Source: Geobacter sp. UBA698 (GTDB taxonomy: Bacteria; Desulfobacterota; Desulfuromonadia; Geobacterales; Pseudopelobacteraceae). From it: DNA of 10,095 nt. The number at the start of each line of letters is the position of its first letter. Within the stretch, counting starts at the first letter, position 1. Below are positions 1 through 5,962 of this stretch, piece after piece. Where the stretch lies: NCBI GenBank assembly GCA_002298925.1, contig DBMM01000008.1, forward strand, positions 1 through 10,095, given 5' to 3'. The notes beneath the pieces were generated by a model. The model did not search any database, was not told the DNA's origin, and worked only from the letters and a program-made list of their open reading frames with translations. The position numbers and the translations under genes were made by a program.

Positions 1-4
1 AGCC

Positions 5-12
5 GTTGGACG
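5..12 (+). other. Integron-type core site (GTTRRRY) before the lipoprotein gene
   Basis: The sequence GTTGGACG lies six bases before the ATG of the first gene. Its first seven bases fit GTTRRRY, the R' core where integron integrases cut. Its exact 8-base reverse complement, CGTCCAAC, sits at 482-489 just after the stop codon of the same gene. A gene bounded by GTTRRRY in front and RYYYAAC behind is the standard layout of an integron cassette. Only the last bases of any upstream attC or attI fall inside the window, so identity rests on the paired motifs. Confidence 0.45.
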
Positions 13-17
13 AATAA

Positions 18-473
18 ATGAGATTACTGATTAACATCATAATTCTGTTATCTCTGTCAGGATGTATGCCCCTGAAGCAAATAGAGTGGCACACGTCGAA
101 TAAAGAGATAAGAATTTCACCCGAAAAGAGCAATCTCCAAGTTTGCATTCTGACGCAAACTAGCGAGCCTGCACAGAAGCCAAGCATAGATGAGGGGAAG
201 TCCTATGCCATTTCCCCTTCTGGAATTAAATTTAAACTTCACATTCAAAAGAATGATTTTGCAAATAAACAGATGTCTCCATGGACTGCTGACTACGTTT
301 ACCTGATTGACCCCAAACATGATGGCAATGCAGGTAAATATCGCAACTGGGAAAACGGAGAATGGGAACTTTACCTCGCTTTTAATGGCCCGAATTCTCC
401 TGTCCCCATTCTCTCGAAGTTCAAACTCTGGACTTTCTGGTATTCGCCGCCCATCCATGGGCGACCTGTCTAA
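18..473 (+). CDS. Small hypothetical lipoprotein, probable integron cassette gene
   Basis: This encodes a 151-residue protein with a lipoprotein signal peptide: Arg2, a hydrophobic run over residues 3-14, and the lipobox LSGC with the lipidated Cys at position 16. It should therefore be exported and membrane-anchored. The mature part is polar, with several Trp/Tyr residues and a WENGEWELYLAF stretch that suggests beta structure. I recognise no family. There is no clear Shine-Dalgarno before the ATG, which is common in integron cassettes. The gene looks more A+T-rich than the lexA-dinB region, consistent with acquisition. It is bracketed by complementary core sites (5-12 and 482-489), and the stop is only 8 bases before the downstream core. 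The reading frame is convincing because of the signal peptide and the cassette boundaries; the function is unknown. Confidence 0.75.
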   Translation: MRLLINIIILLSLSGCMPLKQIEWHTSNKEIRISPEKSNLQVCILTQTSEPAQKPSIDEGKSYAISPSGIKFKLHIQKNDFANKQMSPWTADYVYLIDPKHDGNAGKYRNWENGEWELYLAFNGPNSPVPILSKFKLWTFWYSPPIHGRPV

Positions 474-481
474 GAAAGAGA

Positions 482-521
482 CGTCCAACAATCGGCGGCA
501 TACGGTCGGCTATCGCCGCCG
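482..521 (+). other. Partial attC-like recombination site
   Basis: GTCCAAC (483-489) fits RYYYAAC, the R'' box that opens an attC, and it is followed by AAT as in many attC sites. Seven-base arms CGGCGGC (493-499) and GCCGCCG (515-521) can pair around a 15-nt loop, like the L''/L' boxes. A closing R' box GTTRRRY would be expected near 527-533, but the sequence there does not fit and none occurs before the next gene. I read this as an attC whose 3' half has decayed or been replaced. Chance is the alternative, but the 8-base match to the upstream site argues against it. Confidence 0.4.
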
Positions 522-556
522 CTGCGACTCACCACCTTTGAGCGAGGAGAAAATAA

Positions 557-721
557 ATGAGAAAGATCAGCTTCTTGCTGCTCGCTTTGCAGTTGGTAGC
601 TGTAAGCACTTTTGCTGCTGATATGAGCAAGGAGATAATTGCCGCTGCCCTTGAGCGTACGGACGGAAAGGTTGATATGGTCGATGAGAGAACCATCTAT
701 TGGCCACCCGATTCAATATAA
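557..721 (+). CDS. Short secreted peptide gene, probably frameshifted
   Basis: The open frame gives 54 residues. It starts with a classic signal peptide (Arg2-Lys3, hydrophobic core LLLALQLVAV, likely cleavage after residue 20 or 21) and is preceded by a good ribosome site, GAGGAG at 544-549, seven bases before the ATG. After the signal the protein has only about 33 residues and stops at TAA 719-721. In the neighbouring frame the stretch after about 687 reads on as plausible protein (…QYNIDGSRWTPILCPKG…) to a TAA at 792-794. A single small indel near 690-715 would therefore give a product of about 78 residues. I think the gene is either a degraded small secreted protein or a genuine 54-residue one. 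I do not recognise a family. Confidence 0.5.
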   Translation: MRKISFLLLALQLVAVSTFAADMSKEIIAAALERTDGKVDMVDERTIYWPPDSI

Positions 722-820
722 CATCGATGGGTCACGCTGGACGCCGATCTTATGCCCAAAAGGGTCAAACTTCAACGCCGATAAACAACCATAACTGCGA
801 TAACATTAACGCTCTCTTAA

Positions 821-1145
821 ATCAAGCAGGACACGGGAGGTGCCGTCGCCGACATGGAGCAAGGTGCCACGGAAGTGGAAAAGGGAATGGCCAGTTCCCA
901 TCGGTCCGAAGATGCACTCCAGCAGATTCTAGAGAGCATCGGCGAAGTAAATTACAAGTGCGTCAGATGGCCACTGCCGCCAAAGAACAGACGGCCGTTA
1001 CTGGAGAAATTTCCAGTAACATCAACCAAATAATTGATGTAGTCCAGCAGACTGCCAATGGTGCCCACGAGGCCGCGAGTGCCGCATCGATGCTCTCGCG
1101 AATGTATTAAGATCTGAACAATTGATCGGCAGGTTCAAGGTGTAG
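821..1145 (+). pseudogene. C-terminal remnant of a methyl-accepting chemotaxis protein
   Basis: Three frames together spell the end of a chemotaxis receptor signalling domain. From 821 one frame reads IKQDTGGAVADMEQG then EVEKGMASS and QQILESIGEV. From about 955 the next frame reads QVRQMATAAKEQTAVTGEIS and NINQIIDVVQQTANGAHEAA. From about 1095 a third frame reads ANVLRSEQLIGRFKV and stops at 1143-1145. These match the adaptation-helix end of receptors of the form ATAAEEQTATTxEISxNI. At least two frameshifts break it, and the ligand-binding and signalling-tip parts are absent, so no functional receptor can be made. It marks an old deletion that joined receptor sequence to the secreted-peptide gene upstream. 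Confidence 0.85.
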
Positions 1146-1163
1146 GGTCCTTATAAAATTTGG

Positions 1164-3830
1164 ATGCAAGAGAGAGACATGAGACGACAATACGAGCATA
1201 AAATTCTGGACATAGCAACGGACGGCTGGTGGGACTGGGACCTGAAAGCCGATAAGGTTTACCTGAGTTCAGGGTACTGCCAGCTGATCGGCTACACGCC
1301 TGACGAGAGGGGATCTAATGCTGCCTTCCTCTGGTCTCTGGTCCACCCAGATGATCACGAGCAAGTGCGCACTTCGCTCCAGGAACTTTTGGCTGGGAAA
1401 CAGGAGGTGTCATTCACCGAGCACAGAATCACTGCAATAGATGGTGCAGTATACTGGATTTTGGGAAGGGCTGGGGTTGCAGAATATGATGAACAAGGAA
1501 ACGTCTCTCGAATGTTGGGAAGCATCATTAACATCACTGAGCGCAAAAAAGCAGAACAGAAGTCACAAGATGCGAAGCAACTATATGAGACCCTCTTTCG
1601 CCTAAGTCCGGAGATAATTGCCCTTACTTCGGAGAAGGATGGCCGTTACATCGCGGTGAACTCTGCCCATGAGCAGGCCACCGGTTATAGTGCTGATGAA
1701 CTTATCGGTCATACGTCCACCGAGCTAAATATTTGGAGAGAGTCCGCGGAGCGTCAGCATGCCATAGATCAACTCCAGGAACAGGGAACAGTTCATAGCG
1801 CAGAGGTTCACTTTTGCCGCAGGTCGGGGGAAGAGTTCCCTGCATTGTTATCTATGGCGCGTATTGACATGGAGGGAGAACCTTGCTTGATCAGCCTTGT
1901 TACAGACATCACTGCGCGCAAGCGGATCGAGGAGTCACTGAGGGGAAGTGAAGAGCGTTATCGCAGACTCTTTGAAAGCATGTTGGAGGGGGTTGCCTAT
2001 TGCCGAATGCTTTTTACAGATGGCCGCCCGGACGATTTCATTTATCTTTCGGTAAACGACGCGTTTACGGCTCTGACTGGCTTGAAGAATGTAGTTGGAC
2101 GGAAGGTATCGGAGATTATCCCCGGCATTAAGGAGTCTGATCCCGATTTGTTTGAAATTTACGGCCGGGTGGCAACTACCGGTCAGCCTGAGCAGTTCGA
2201 GATGTGCCTGGAATCTCTGAGCATGTGGTTTTCCATTTCCGTTTACAGCCCACACAGGGAACACTTCGTTGCCGTATTCGATGTCATTACTGAGCGCAAG
2301 CAGGCCGAGCTAAAACTGCGCGAGAGTGAAGAGAAGTTCAGGCTTATTTTTGAAGAAACAGCTGACGCCATTTTCTGGGCGGACACTGAGACGGGCATTC
2401 TGCTCAACTGCAACAGGGCAGCGGAAAAGATGCTGGGAACCCCCCGCTCTAACATAATCGGCAGACACCAAACCTCACTGCATCCGCCAGAATTATTGGA
2501 AGAGTACGCTGCCATTTTCAAAAAAGCAATTGCTGACCCCATTGCCTTTCCAAGCGTCGAAGCCCTTGTCCTCTCGAAGAACGGCCTTCGGATACCCGTT
2601 GAAATAATGCATTCAGTCATCCGTCTCGGCGACCGGATGGTCATCCAGGGCGTGTTCAGGGACATTACCGAGCGGCGCATGATGCAGGATGAACTGATCA
2701 AGAGCCAGAAACTTGAGTCCCTCGGGGTTCTGGCCGGAGGGATCGCCCATGACTTCAACAACATTCTCACCGGTATCATGGGGAATATCTCCCTTGCCAG
2801 GCTCTTGATAGATAAGCCAAACAAGGCAGCCCCTCTGCTCCAGCAGGCGGAGAAAGCCACAGAGAGAGCCAGCGACCTCGCCAGCCAACTCCTCACCTTT
2901 GCTAAGGGGGGCCAACCCATCAAGAAGGCTGTTGCCGTAAAAGACCTCGTTGAGGCGTGCGCTTCTCTCGTTCTGCGTGGGTCCAGTGTCGGGAGCGTGC
3001 TTGATCTCCCTGATAACCTCCATCACATCGACGCCGACGAAGGCCAAATCAGTCAGGCGTTCAACAACGTCATCATCAATGCTGCCCAAGCCATGGTCGG
3101 AGGGGGCACAATCATTATTCACGCCAAAAACATATCACTGGAGGCCCAAAACAAGATGTCCCTCCCCCCTGGGAAATATGTCAAATTTACCTTCATTGAT
3201 ACCGGGGGTGGTATGCCCTCCGAGGTACAGAAAAGGATCTTCGAGCCGTATTTCACCACTAAAGCAGGCGGCACCGGCCTCGGATTGGCTTCAGCGTACT
3301 CGATCATCACCAAACACGGTGGGCGCATTGAGGTAAGTTCTCAGGTCGGGCAGGGAACCACCTTCGAAATCGTCCTACCGGCAAGCGAAAGGGAAATTCA
3401 GGGGGCCAAAGCCGACAGGCCCGCCTTGGCGTTGAGGGAACAGAAGAGACGCTCTCTGCTCGTTATGGACGACGAAGAAATGATCCGGGAGGTGGCTTCT
3501 GCCATGTTGAGGGAACTGGGGTATCAGGTGCAAACTTGTGCCAGCGGCGAAGAGGCCATCGAGATGTACAAATCTGCCCAGGAAGCGGGAACACCTTTTT
3601 CCGCGGTCATCATGGACCTGACCATCCCAGGCGGAATGGGAGGTAAGGAGGCTGCACAACAGATTCTTGATCTTGCCCCGGGCTCACGACTCATCGTTTC
3701 AAGCGGTTATTCAAACGACCCAGTTATGGCAAACCCGCACCTGTTCGGCTTCTGTGCGACAATTGTTAAGCCGTACACAACTATTACATTGGGAGAGGTG
3801 CTAAGAGGGGTATTTGCATCGGAATCATAG
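1164..3830 (+). CDS. Soluble hybrid sensor histidine kinase with four PAS domains
   Basis: This 888-residue protein has no membrane segment and should sense a cytoplasmic cue. Four PAS modules are visible at about residues 13-130, 140-255, 265-380 and 390-505, each ending in a D/N-I/V-T-E/A-R-K/R-like linker. The kinase core follows. The H-box GGIAHDFNN carries the phosphorylatable His529. The ATP-binding domain has an N-box (Asn639 in INAAQAM), DTGGGM at 679-684 and GTGLGL at 703-708. The C-terminal receiver (about 763-885) keeps the acidic pair Asp769/Asp770, acceptor Asp818, Ser846/847 and Lys869, so both modules look active. The phosphate could pass from His529 to Asp818 and on to an unseen phosphotransfer protein. 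No response regulator or output gene adjoins it. ATG 1179 (Met6), with AGAGAG just before it, is an alternative start. Confidence 0.95.
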   Translation: MQERDMRRQYEHKILDIATDGWWDWDLKADKVYLSSGYCQLIGYTPDERGSNAAFLWSLVHPDDHEQVRTSLQELLAGKQEVSFTEHRITAIDGAVYWILGRAGVAEYDEQGNVSRMLGSIINITERKKAEQKSQDAKQLYETLFRLSPEIIALTSEKDGRYIAVNSAHEQATGYSADELIGHTSTELNIWRESAERQHAIDQLQEQGTVHSAEVHFCRRSGEEFPALLSMARIDMEGEPCLISLVTDITARKRIEESLRGSEERYRRLFESMLEGVAYCRMLFTDGRPDDFIYLSVNDAFTALTGLKNVVGRKVSEIIPGIKESDPDLFEIYGRVATTGQPEQFEMCLESLSMWFSISVYSPHREHFVAVFDVITERKQAELKLRESEEKFRLIFEETADAIFWADTETGILLNCNRAAEKMLGTPRSNIIGRHQTSLHPPELLEEYAAIFKKAIADPIAFPSVEALVLSKNGLRIPVEIMHSVIRLGDRMVIQGVFRDITERRMMQDELIKSQKLESLGVLAGGIAHDFNNILTGIMGNISLARLLIDKPNKAAPLLQQAEKATERASDLASQLLTFAKGGQPIKKAVAVKDLVEACASLVLRGSSVGSVLDLPDNLHHIDADEGQISQAFNNVIINAAQAMVGGGTIIIHAKNISLEAQNKMSLPPGKYVKFTFIDTGGGMPSEVQKRIFEPYFTTKAGGTGLGLASAYSIITKHGGRIEVSSQVGQGTTFEIVLPASEREIQGAKADRPALALREQKRRSLLVMDDEEMIREVASAMLRELGYQVQTCASGEEAIEMYKSAQEAGTPFSAVIMDLTIPGGMGGKEAAQQILDLAPGSRLIVSSGYSNDPVMANPHLFGFCATIVKPYTTITLGEVLRGVFASES

Positions 3831-3837
3831 ACCAGTA

Positions 3838-3885
3838 TGCAGTGACCGACCTTGAGATGAAGGCCAATTGCACTGGCTCACTGCA
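3838..3885. repeat. Inverted repeat after the kinase gene
   Basis: Perfect 8-base arms TGCAGTGA (3838-3845) and TCACTGCA (3878-3885) lie just after the kinase stop. GCCA and TGGC inside the second half can extend the pairing. The loop is long and there is no clean T-run, so this is at best a weak transcription terminator. Confidence 0.3.
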
Positions 3886-4050
3886 AGATATTTTCATCCA
3901 GTCATCCATGTAATGCGCACCAGTCTGTTCACCGTGCGCTCCGCAGGCAGTCTGACAGAATCCTTAATGCTCATCGCCTGCCTCACCTTTACTCGATTCA
4001 ATAAATGGAGGAACGGTAAGTATAAGCCGAGGGACGGAGAGCAAATTTGC

Positions 4051-4176
4051 CGGCCCGTGAAATTGGGGATGCCCAATCGGGTAGCCGGGGGTTTTTCTCC
4101 CCCAGTCCCCACACCACCCGGCATGCGGGTCCGCACCGGGCGGTTCGATAGAATTACCGGGCCGTAGCCGGGTAAT
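4051..4176 (+). other. Cluster of four strong hairpins, possible structured-RNA or group II intron remnant
   Basis: Four hairpins follow one another. The first has CCCG and ATTGGG pairing with CCCAAT and CGGG (4054-4081), with CGGC/GCCG as an outer extension. The second has GGGGG/CCCCC around a T-rich loop (4087-4103). The third is a roughly 35-nt stem (about 4111-4144) with CCCGG and GCGG pairing with CCGC and CCGGG and ending in GGTTC. The fourth has ATTACC/GGTAAT with inner GGC/GCC (4153-4176). A 34-35 nt hairpin ending GGTTC followed closely by another hairpin recalls domains V and VI of a group II intron, but the AGC triad and GNRA loop are not evident and no reverse transcriptase is present. 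The rest of 3886-4050 shows no gene I can support. Confidence 0.3.
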
Positions 4177-4178
4177 GT

Positions 4179-4262
4179 GAATGCATGTGGAATGCATGGG
4201 GTCAGGCTTGCGATACTTGAAGAATGCATGGAATGCATGGGGTCAGGCTTGCGATACTTGAA
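4179..4262 (+). repeat. 41-43 bp tandem direct repeat upstream of transposase remnant
   Basis: Two adjacent copies occupy 4179-4221 and 4222-4262. They share an identical 33-base core (4189-4221 and 4230-4262) that includes ATGGGGTCAGGCTTGCGATA, and differ by a 2-base indel near the start. Each copy also contains GAATGCAT twice. A GGGGTCAGG-type motif just upstream is, as I recall, common beside REP-associated tyrosine transposase genes, and such a remnant begins 22 bases downstream. Confidence 0.85.
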
Positions 4263-4283
4263 TTTGTGTGATAATTTTTTGCC

Positions 4284-4400
4284 GTGGTAAGAAAACCTAG
4301 AGTCCATTGCCCTGCGGTGCTGTACCATGTGATCATGCGTGGCAACGCCCGTCAGGACATATTCTTCGATGACACCGATCGCTGCCGCTTCTATCGGTAA
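4284..4400 (+). pseudogene. N-terminal remnant of a REP-associated tyrosine (Y1) transposase
   Basis: From a GTG at 4284 the frame reads VRKPRVHCPAVLYHVIMRGN then ARQDIFFDDTDRCRFYR, and stops at TAA 4398-4400. This is the characteristic start of RAYT/TnpA_REP proteins (Y1 transposase superfamily), which are usually a few hundred residues long. Only 38 codons remain. The HUH motif and catalytic Tyr, which lie further on, are missing, so it is inactive. The tandem repeat directly upstream fits its former regulatory or recognition flank. Sequence after the stop no longer resembles the family in any frame I checked. Confidence 0.85.
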
Positions 4401-4443
4401 CCTAATGGGGAGGAGTTCTGGAGAGAGTTTATTTAATTGGCGG

Positions 4444-4496
4444 ATCGACTGGCTTCTTTTTCCCGAGATTGGGTAAGAAGTTAATCGATTTTTTTT
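4444..4496 (+). terminator. Intrinsic terminator-like hairpin before the toxin-antitoxin pair
   Basis: ATCGA (4444-4448) pairs with TCGAT (4485-4489), CTTCTT (4453-4458) with AAGAAG (4475-4480), and CCC (4462-4464) with GGG (4471-4473). Eight T residues follow (4489-4496). The stem is imperfect, but the layout fits a rho-independent terminator shielding the toxin operon from upstream transcription. Confidence 0.5.
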
Positions 4497-4519
4497 GGAT
4501 AACCCCACTGGACTTCTAC

Positions 4520-4548
4520 TTGACCCTACTACGCCACTGACGTATAAT
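4520..4548 (+). promoter_or_regulatory. Near-consensus sigma70 promoter of the toxin-antitoxin operon
   Basis: TTGACC (4520-4525) and a perfect TATAAT (4543-4548) are separated by exactly 17 bases. Transcription should begin near 4555, which is already inside the conserved coding part of the toxin. This placement affects where the toxin can start. Confidence 0.8.
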
Positions 4549-4554
4549 AACTTC

Positions 4555-4878
4555 ATCGTCATCATTGAAACCCCAATATTTACCAAGCAGCTTTTATCCA
4601 CTATATCCGACGAGGAATATCGTCTGTTTCAGGCAACCCTGCTGGAGCGACCTGATGCCGGAAAGGTCATCCCCGGCAATGGGGGCCTTCGTAAAGTGCG
4701 ATGGGGATTGGAGGGGCGTGGCAAGAGTGGCGGAGCACGAGTAATCTACTATTGGTTTACGGCGAGGGGAACCATTCTGCTTCTGTTTATGTATCCGAAA
4801 AATGTACAGGAAAACCTTACCCAAGACCAACTCAAACAACTCAAGAGGATTATTGAGGAGGAATATCATGAAGGATGA
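4555..4878 (+). CDS. HigB/RelE-family toxin
   Basis: This is a RelE-superfamily toxin of the HigB-like type, whose members cleave ribosome-bound mRNA. The sequence shows ETPIFTKQL at the N-terminus, DEEYRLFQ, then RPDAGKVIPGNGGLRKVRW, GRGKSGGARVIYYW and a C-terminal YPKN…LTQDQLKQLKRIIEEE helix, all characteristic of this family. From position 4555 the product is 107 residues, the usual length. The frame stays open back to a TTG at 4495, but that codon lies in a terminator T-run and upstream of the promoter -10. No ATG, GTG or TTG occurs between it and the conserved region. The true start is probably a rare ATC or ATT (4555, 4561 or 4564), perhaps on a leaderless mRNA. Its 3' end overlaps the antitoxin gene by 11 bases. 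Confidence 0.85.
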   Translation: MVIIETPIFTKQLLSTISDEEYRLFQATLLERPDAGKVIPGNGGLRKVRWGLEGRGKSGGARVIYYWFTARGTILLLFMYPKNVQENLTQDQLKQLKRIIEEEYHEG

Positions 4879-5221
4879 ACTTTTTCAGGAACTGTTGGCA
4901 AGTGTGAAACAAGGCGCGGCGATCATGAAAGGCGCAATGCAGCCCTCTCGATCATTTGAATTCCCAGAAACCGAGGTTCGCGCTCTACGTGAGCAATTCG
5001 GTCTTTCACAAGATAAGTTTGCAGACCTTGTTGGAATCAGCGTAGGAACATTGAGAAACTGGGAACAAGGCCGACGTAAACCGGAAGGCCCAGCTCGTGT
5101 GCTTTTGCGGGTTGCCTCCCGTCACCCGGAGGCCCTTCTGGATATTGGAAGCGAGCAACCCAAAAGTGCAGATCGCACAACTCGCTCAACCGGACGCGCA
5201 AAAAAGCTGCAAGCCACTTAA
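4868..5221 (+). CDS. XRE/HigA-like antitoxin
   Basis: This 117-residue protein is the partner of the toxin upstream. An XRE-type helix-turn-helix spans roughly residues 36-73, with a scaffold helix SQDKFADLVG and a recognition helix SVGTLRNWEQGRRKP. The preceding 35 residues probably contact the toxin, and the tail is basic and probably disordered. The start ATG is set by an excellent ribosome site (GAGGAGG about six bases before it) and overlaps the end of the toxin gene, so the two are translated together. Toxin before antitoxin is the HigBA order. The protein probably represses the promoter at 4520-4548, alone or with toxin. An upstream in-frame start at 4802 is unlikely because it lacks the ribosome site. 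Confidence 0.92.
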   Translation: MKDELFQELLASVKQGAAIMKGAMQPSRSFEFPETEVRALREQFGLSQDKFADLVGISVGTLRNWEQGRRKPEGPARVLLRVASRHPEALLDIGSEQPKSADRTTRSTGRAKKLQAT

Positions 5222-5710
5222 ATCGTCATTCAGCCCCACAGAGAAAGAACAATGTCCAACTACCGGCAGGATGCGACGATAACTAAGAAACAAATGATCT
5301 TTTCCAGGATTATTGGACCGTGGCGAAGGGATCTTCACAGGCCTCGGCCGCGGAAGCTCCGTATCAACGTCTTACCGATGGGGACCAGCACCGGAAGACC
5401 AGTTTTCCCCTTTCAGCTCTTTTTCCTGGACGAAGAAGACAAAGTCTCCGAATTCTGCGTCGAGTTTCAATCATCCGGGAGCGTCAATAGCTTTCTCCAT
5501 ACCGTGCAACCAACATTGGCTCTGGAGGTGGAAGATTCCAGGAAGGATGATGGGAGTAATCGATACAATGGATAACACCCCTTTCTATAAGCATTCAACA
5601 TGCGCTCAGACCATGTCAGAGCTACAGGTGTCGAGCTACACGTTTCGCAAAAGTGAAGCAACTGTTCTTGAACACAGCTGAATTACAGAGGTAATTCACG
5701 GTAAGTAAGA
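5222..5710. other. Stretch of about 490 bp with no recognisable gene
   Basis: Two overlapping + strand frames are open, 5252-5575 (107 residues, weak AGAGAAAGAA before the ATG) and 5313-5681 (122 residues, no ribosome site). Neither shows a domain I recognise. The first starts 30 bases after the antitoxin stop and contains FPFQLFFLDEEDKVSEFCVEF, which looks mildly protein-like, so it is the better candidate for a degraded or orphan gene. I see no tRNA, rRNA or insertion-sequence ends here. Confidence 0.3.
5679..5698. repeat. Perfect 8-bp hairpin
   Basis: TGAATTAC and GTAATTCA pair perfectly around the four-base loop AGAG. No T-run follows, so this is more likely a protein-binding site or a mobile-element scar than a terminator. 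It lies just before the SRAP remnant. Confidence 0.5.
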
Positions 5711-5880
5711 ATGTCCCCCCGAATACACTCCCGATACGTTTTCCCTTTGGCTGAGCCATGGCATGATGCCCCGGAACAGCTGCAAGCGCTCTACCAGCCA
5801 TTCCCCGCCGAACAGCTGCAAATCCCGATCTGGTCAACAACCCACGATTTGATAATCCGGCCTGTATCGCACAGGTTTGA
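5711..5880 (+). pseudogene. C-terminal remnant of an SRAP (YedK/HMCES-like) protein
   Basis: From 5711 the frame includes PLAEPWHDAPEQLQALYQPF then PAEQLQI. After a frameshift near 5820-5830 another frame continues as LVNNPRFDNPACIAQV and stops at TGA 5878-5880. This is the typical end of SOS-response-associated peptidase family proteins, which shield abasic sites in single-stranded DNA through an N-terminal catalytic Cys. That Cys and most of the domain are absent, so only about 55 codons of a family normally near 200-230 residues survive. Its position directly before lexA suggests that a fuller damage-response cluster once stood here. Confidence 0.7.
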
Positions 5881-5893
5881 CCGGATTTTTATT
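5854..5893 (+). terminator. Intrinsic terminator between the SRAP remnant and lexA
   Basis: AATCCGG (5854-5860) pairs with CCGGATT (5881-5887). Inside it, CCTGT (5861-5865) pairs with ACAGG (5871-5875), leaving a TTTGA bulge, and a T-rich run follows (5886-5893). It overlaps the last codons of the SRAP remnant and ends six bases before the lexA -35 box, insulating the operon. Confidence 0.7.
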
Positions 5894-5898
5894 CCCCC

Positions 5899-5928
5899 TT
5901 GACACAATCCAGTATCTATAGCTATCAT
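5899..5928 (+). promoter_or_regulatory. Promoter of the lexA operon
   Basis: A perfect TTGACA (5899-5904) is followed after 18 bases by TATCAT (5923-5928). Transcription should begin near 5935. No other convincing promoter occurs before dinB, so all three genes are probably read from here. Confidence 0.65.
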
Positions 5929-5929
5929 C

Positions 5930-5943
5930 TGATATACATATCA
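5930..5943 (+). promoter_or_regulatory. Palindromic candidate LexA operator
   Basis: TGATATACATATCA is a 6+2+6 inverted repeat covering the predicted transcription start, an ideal place for repression. It does not match the E. coli (CTGT-N8-ACAG) or Bacillus-type (GAAC-N4-GTTC) boxes, nor the GGTTN2CN4GN3ACC motif reported for Geobacter sulfurreducens LexA. Autoregulation is usual for lexA, so I infer this is the site recognised by this LexA. Binding is unproven. Confidence 0.45.
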
Positions 5944-5962
5944 CATGACAGGTAGAGATATC

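Noticed and set aside
3868..4167. 99-codon + strand frame after the kinase
   Set aside because: No ribosome site or recognisable domain; half of it is the hairpin cluster.
4179..4262. CRISPR-like direct repeats
   Set aside because: Only two adjoining copies with no unique spacer between them and no cas genes; this is a tandem duplication.
4495..4554. Toxin start at TTG 4495
   Set aside because: It lies in the terminator T-run and upstream of a near-consensus promoter; the extra residues do not match the toxin family.
3894..4601. 235-codon - strand frame across 3894-4601
   Set aside because: It runs through hairpins, the tandem repeat, the RAYT remnant, a terminator and the toxin promoter, and has no known motif.
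5870..5960. GGTTN2CN4GN3ACC LexA box as reported for Geobacter sulfurreducens
   Set aside because: No match in the lexA promoter; GGTTTGACCGG near 5874 lacks the ACC arm at the right spacing.
5945..5962. LexA start at ATG 5945
   Set aside because: The leader would be about 10 bases without a ribosome site; ATG 5963 gives the typical LexA N-terminus.
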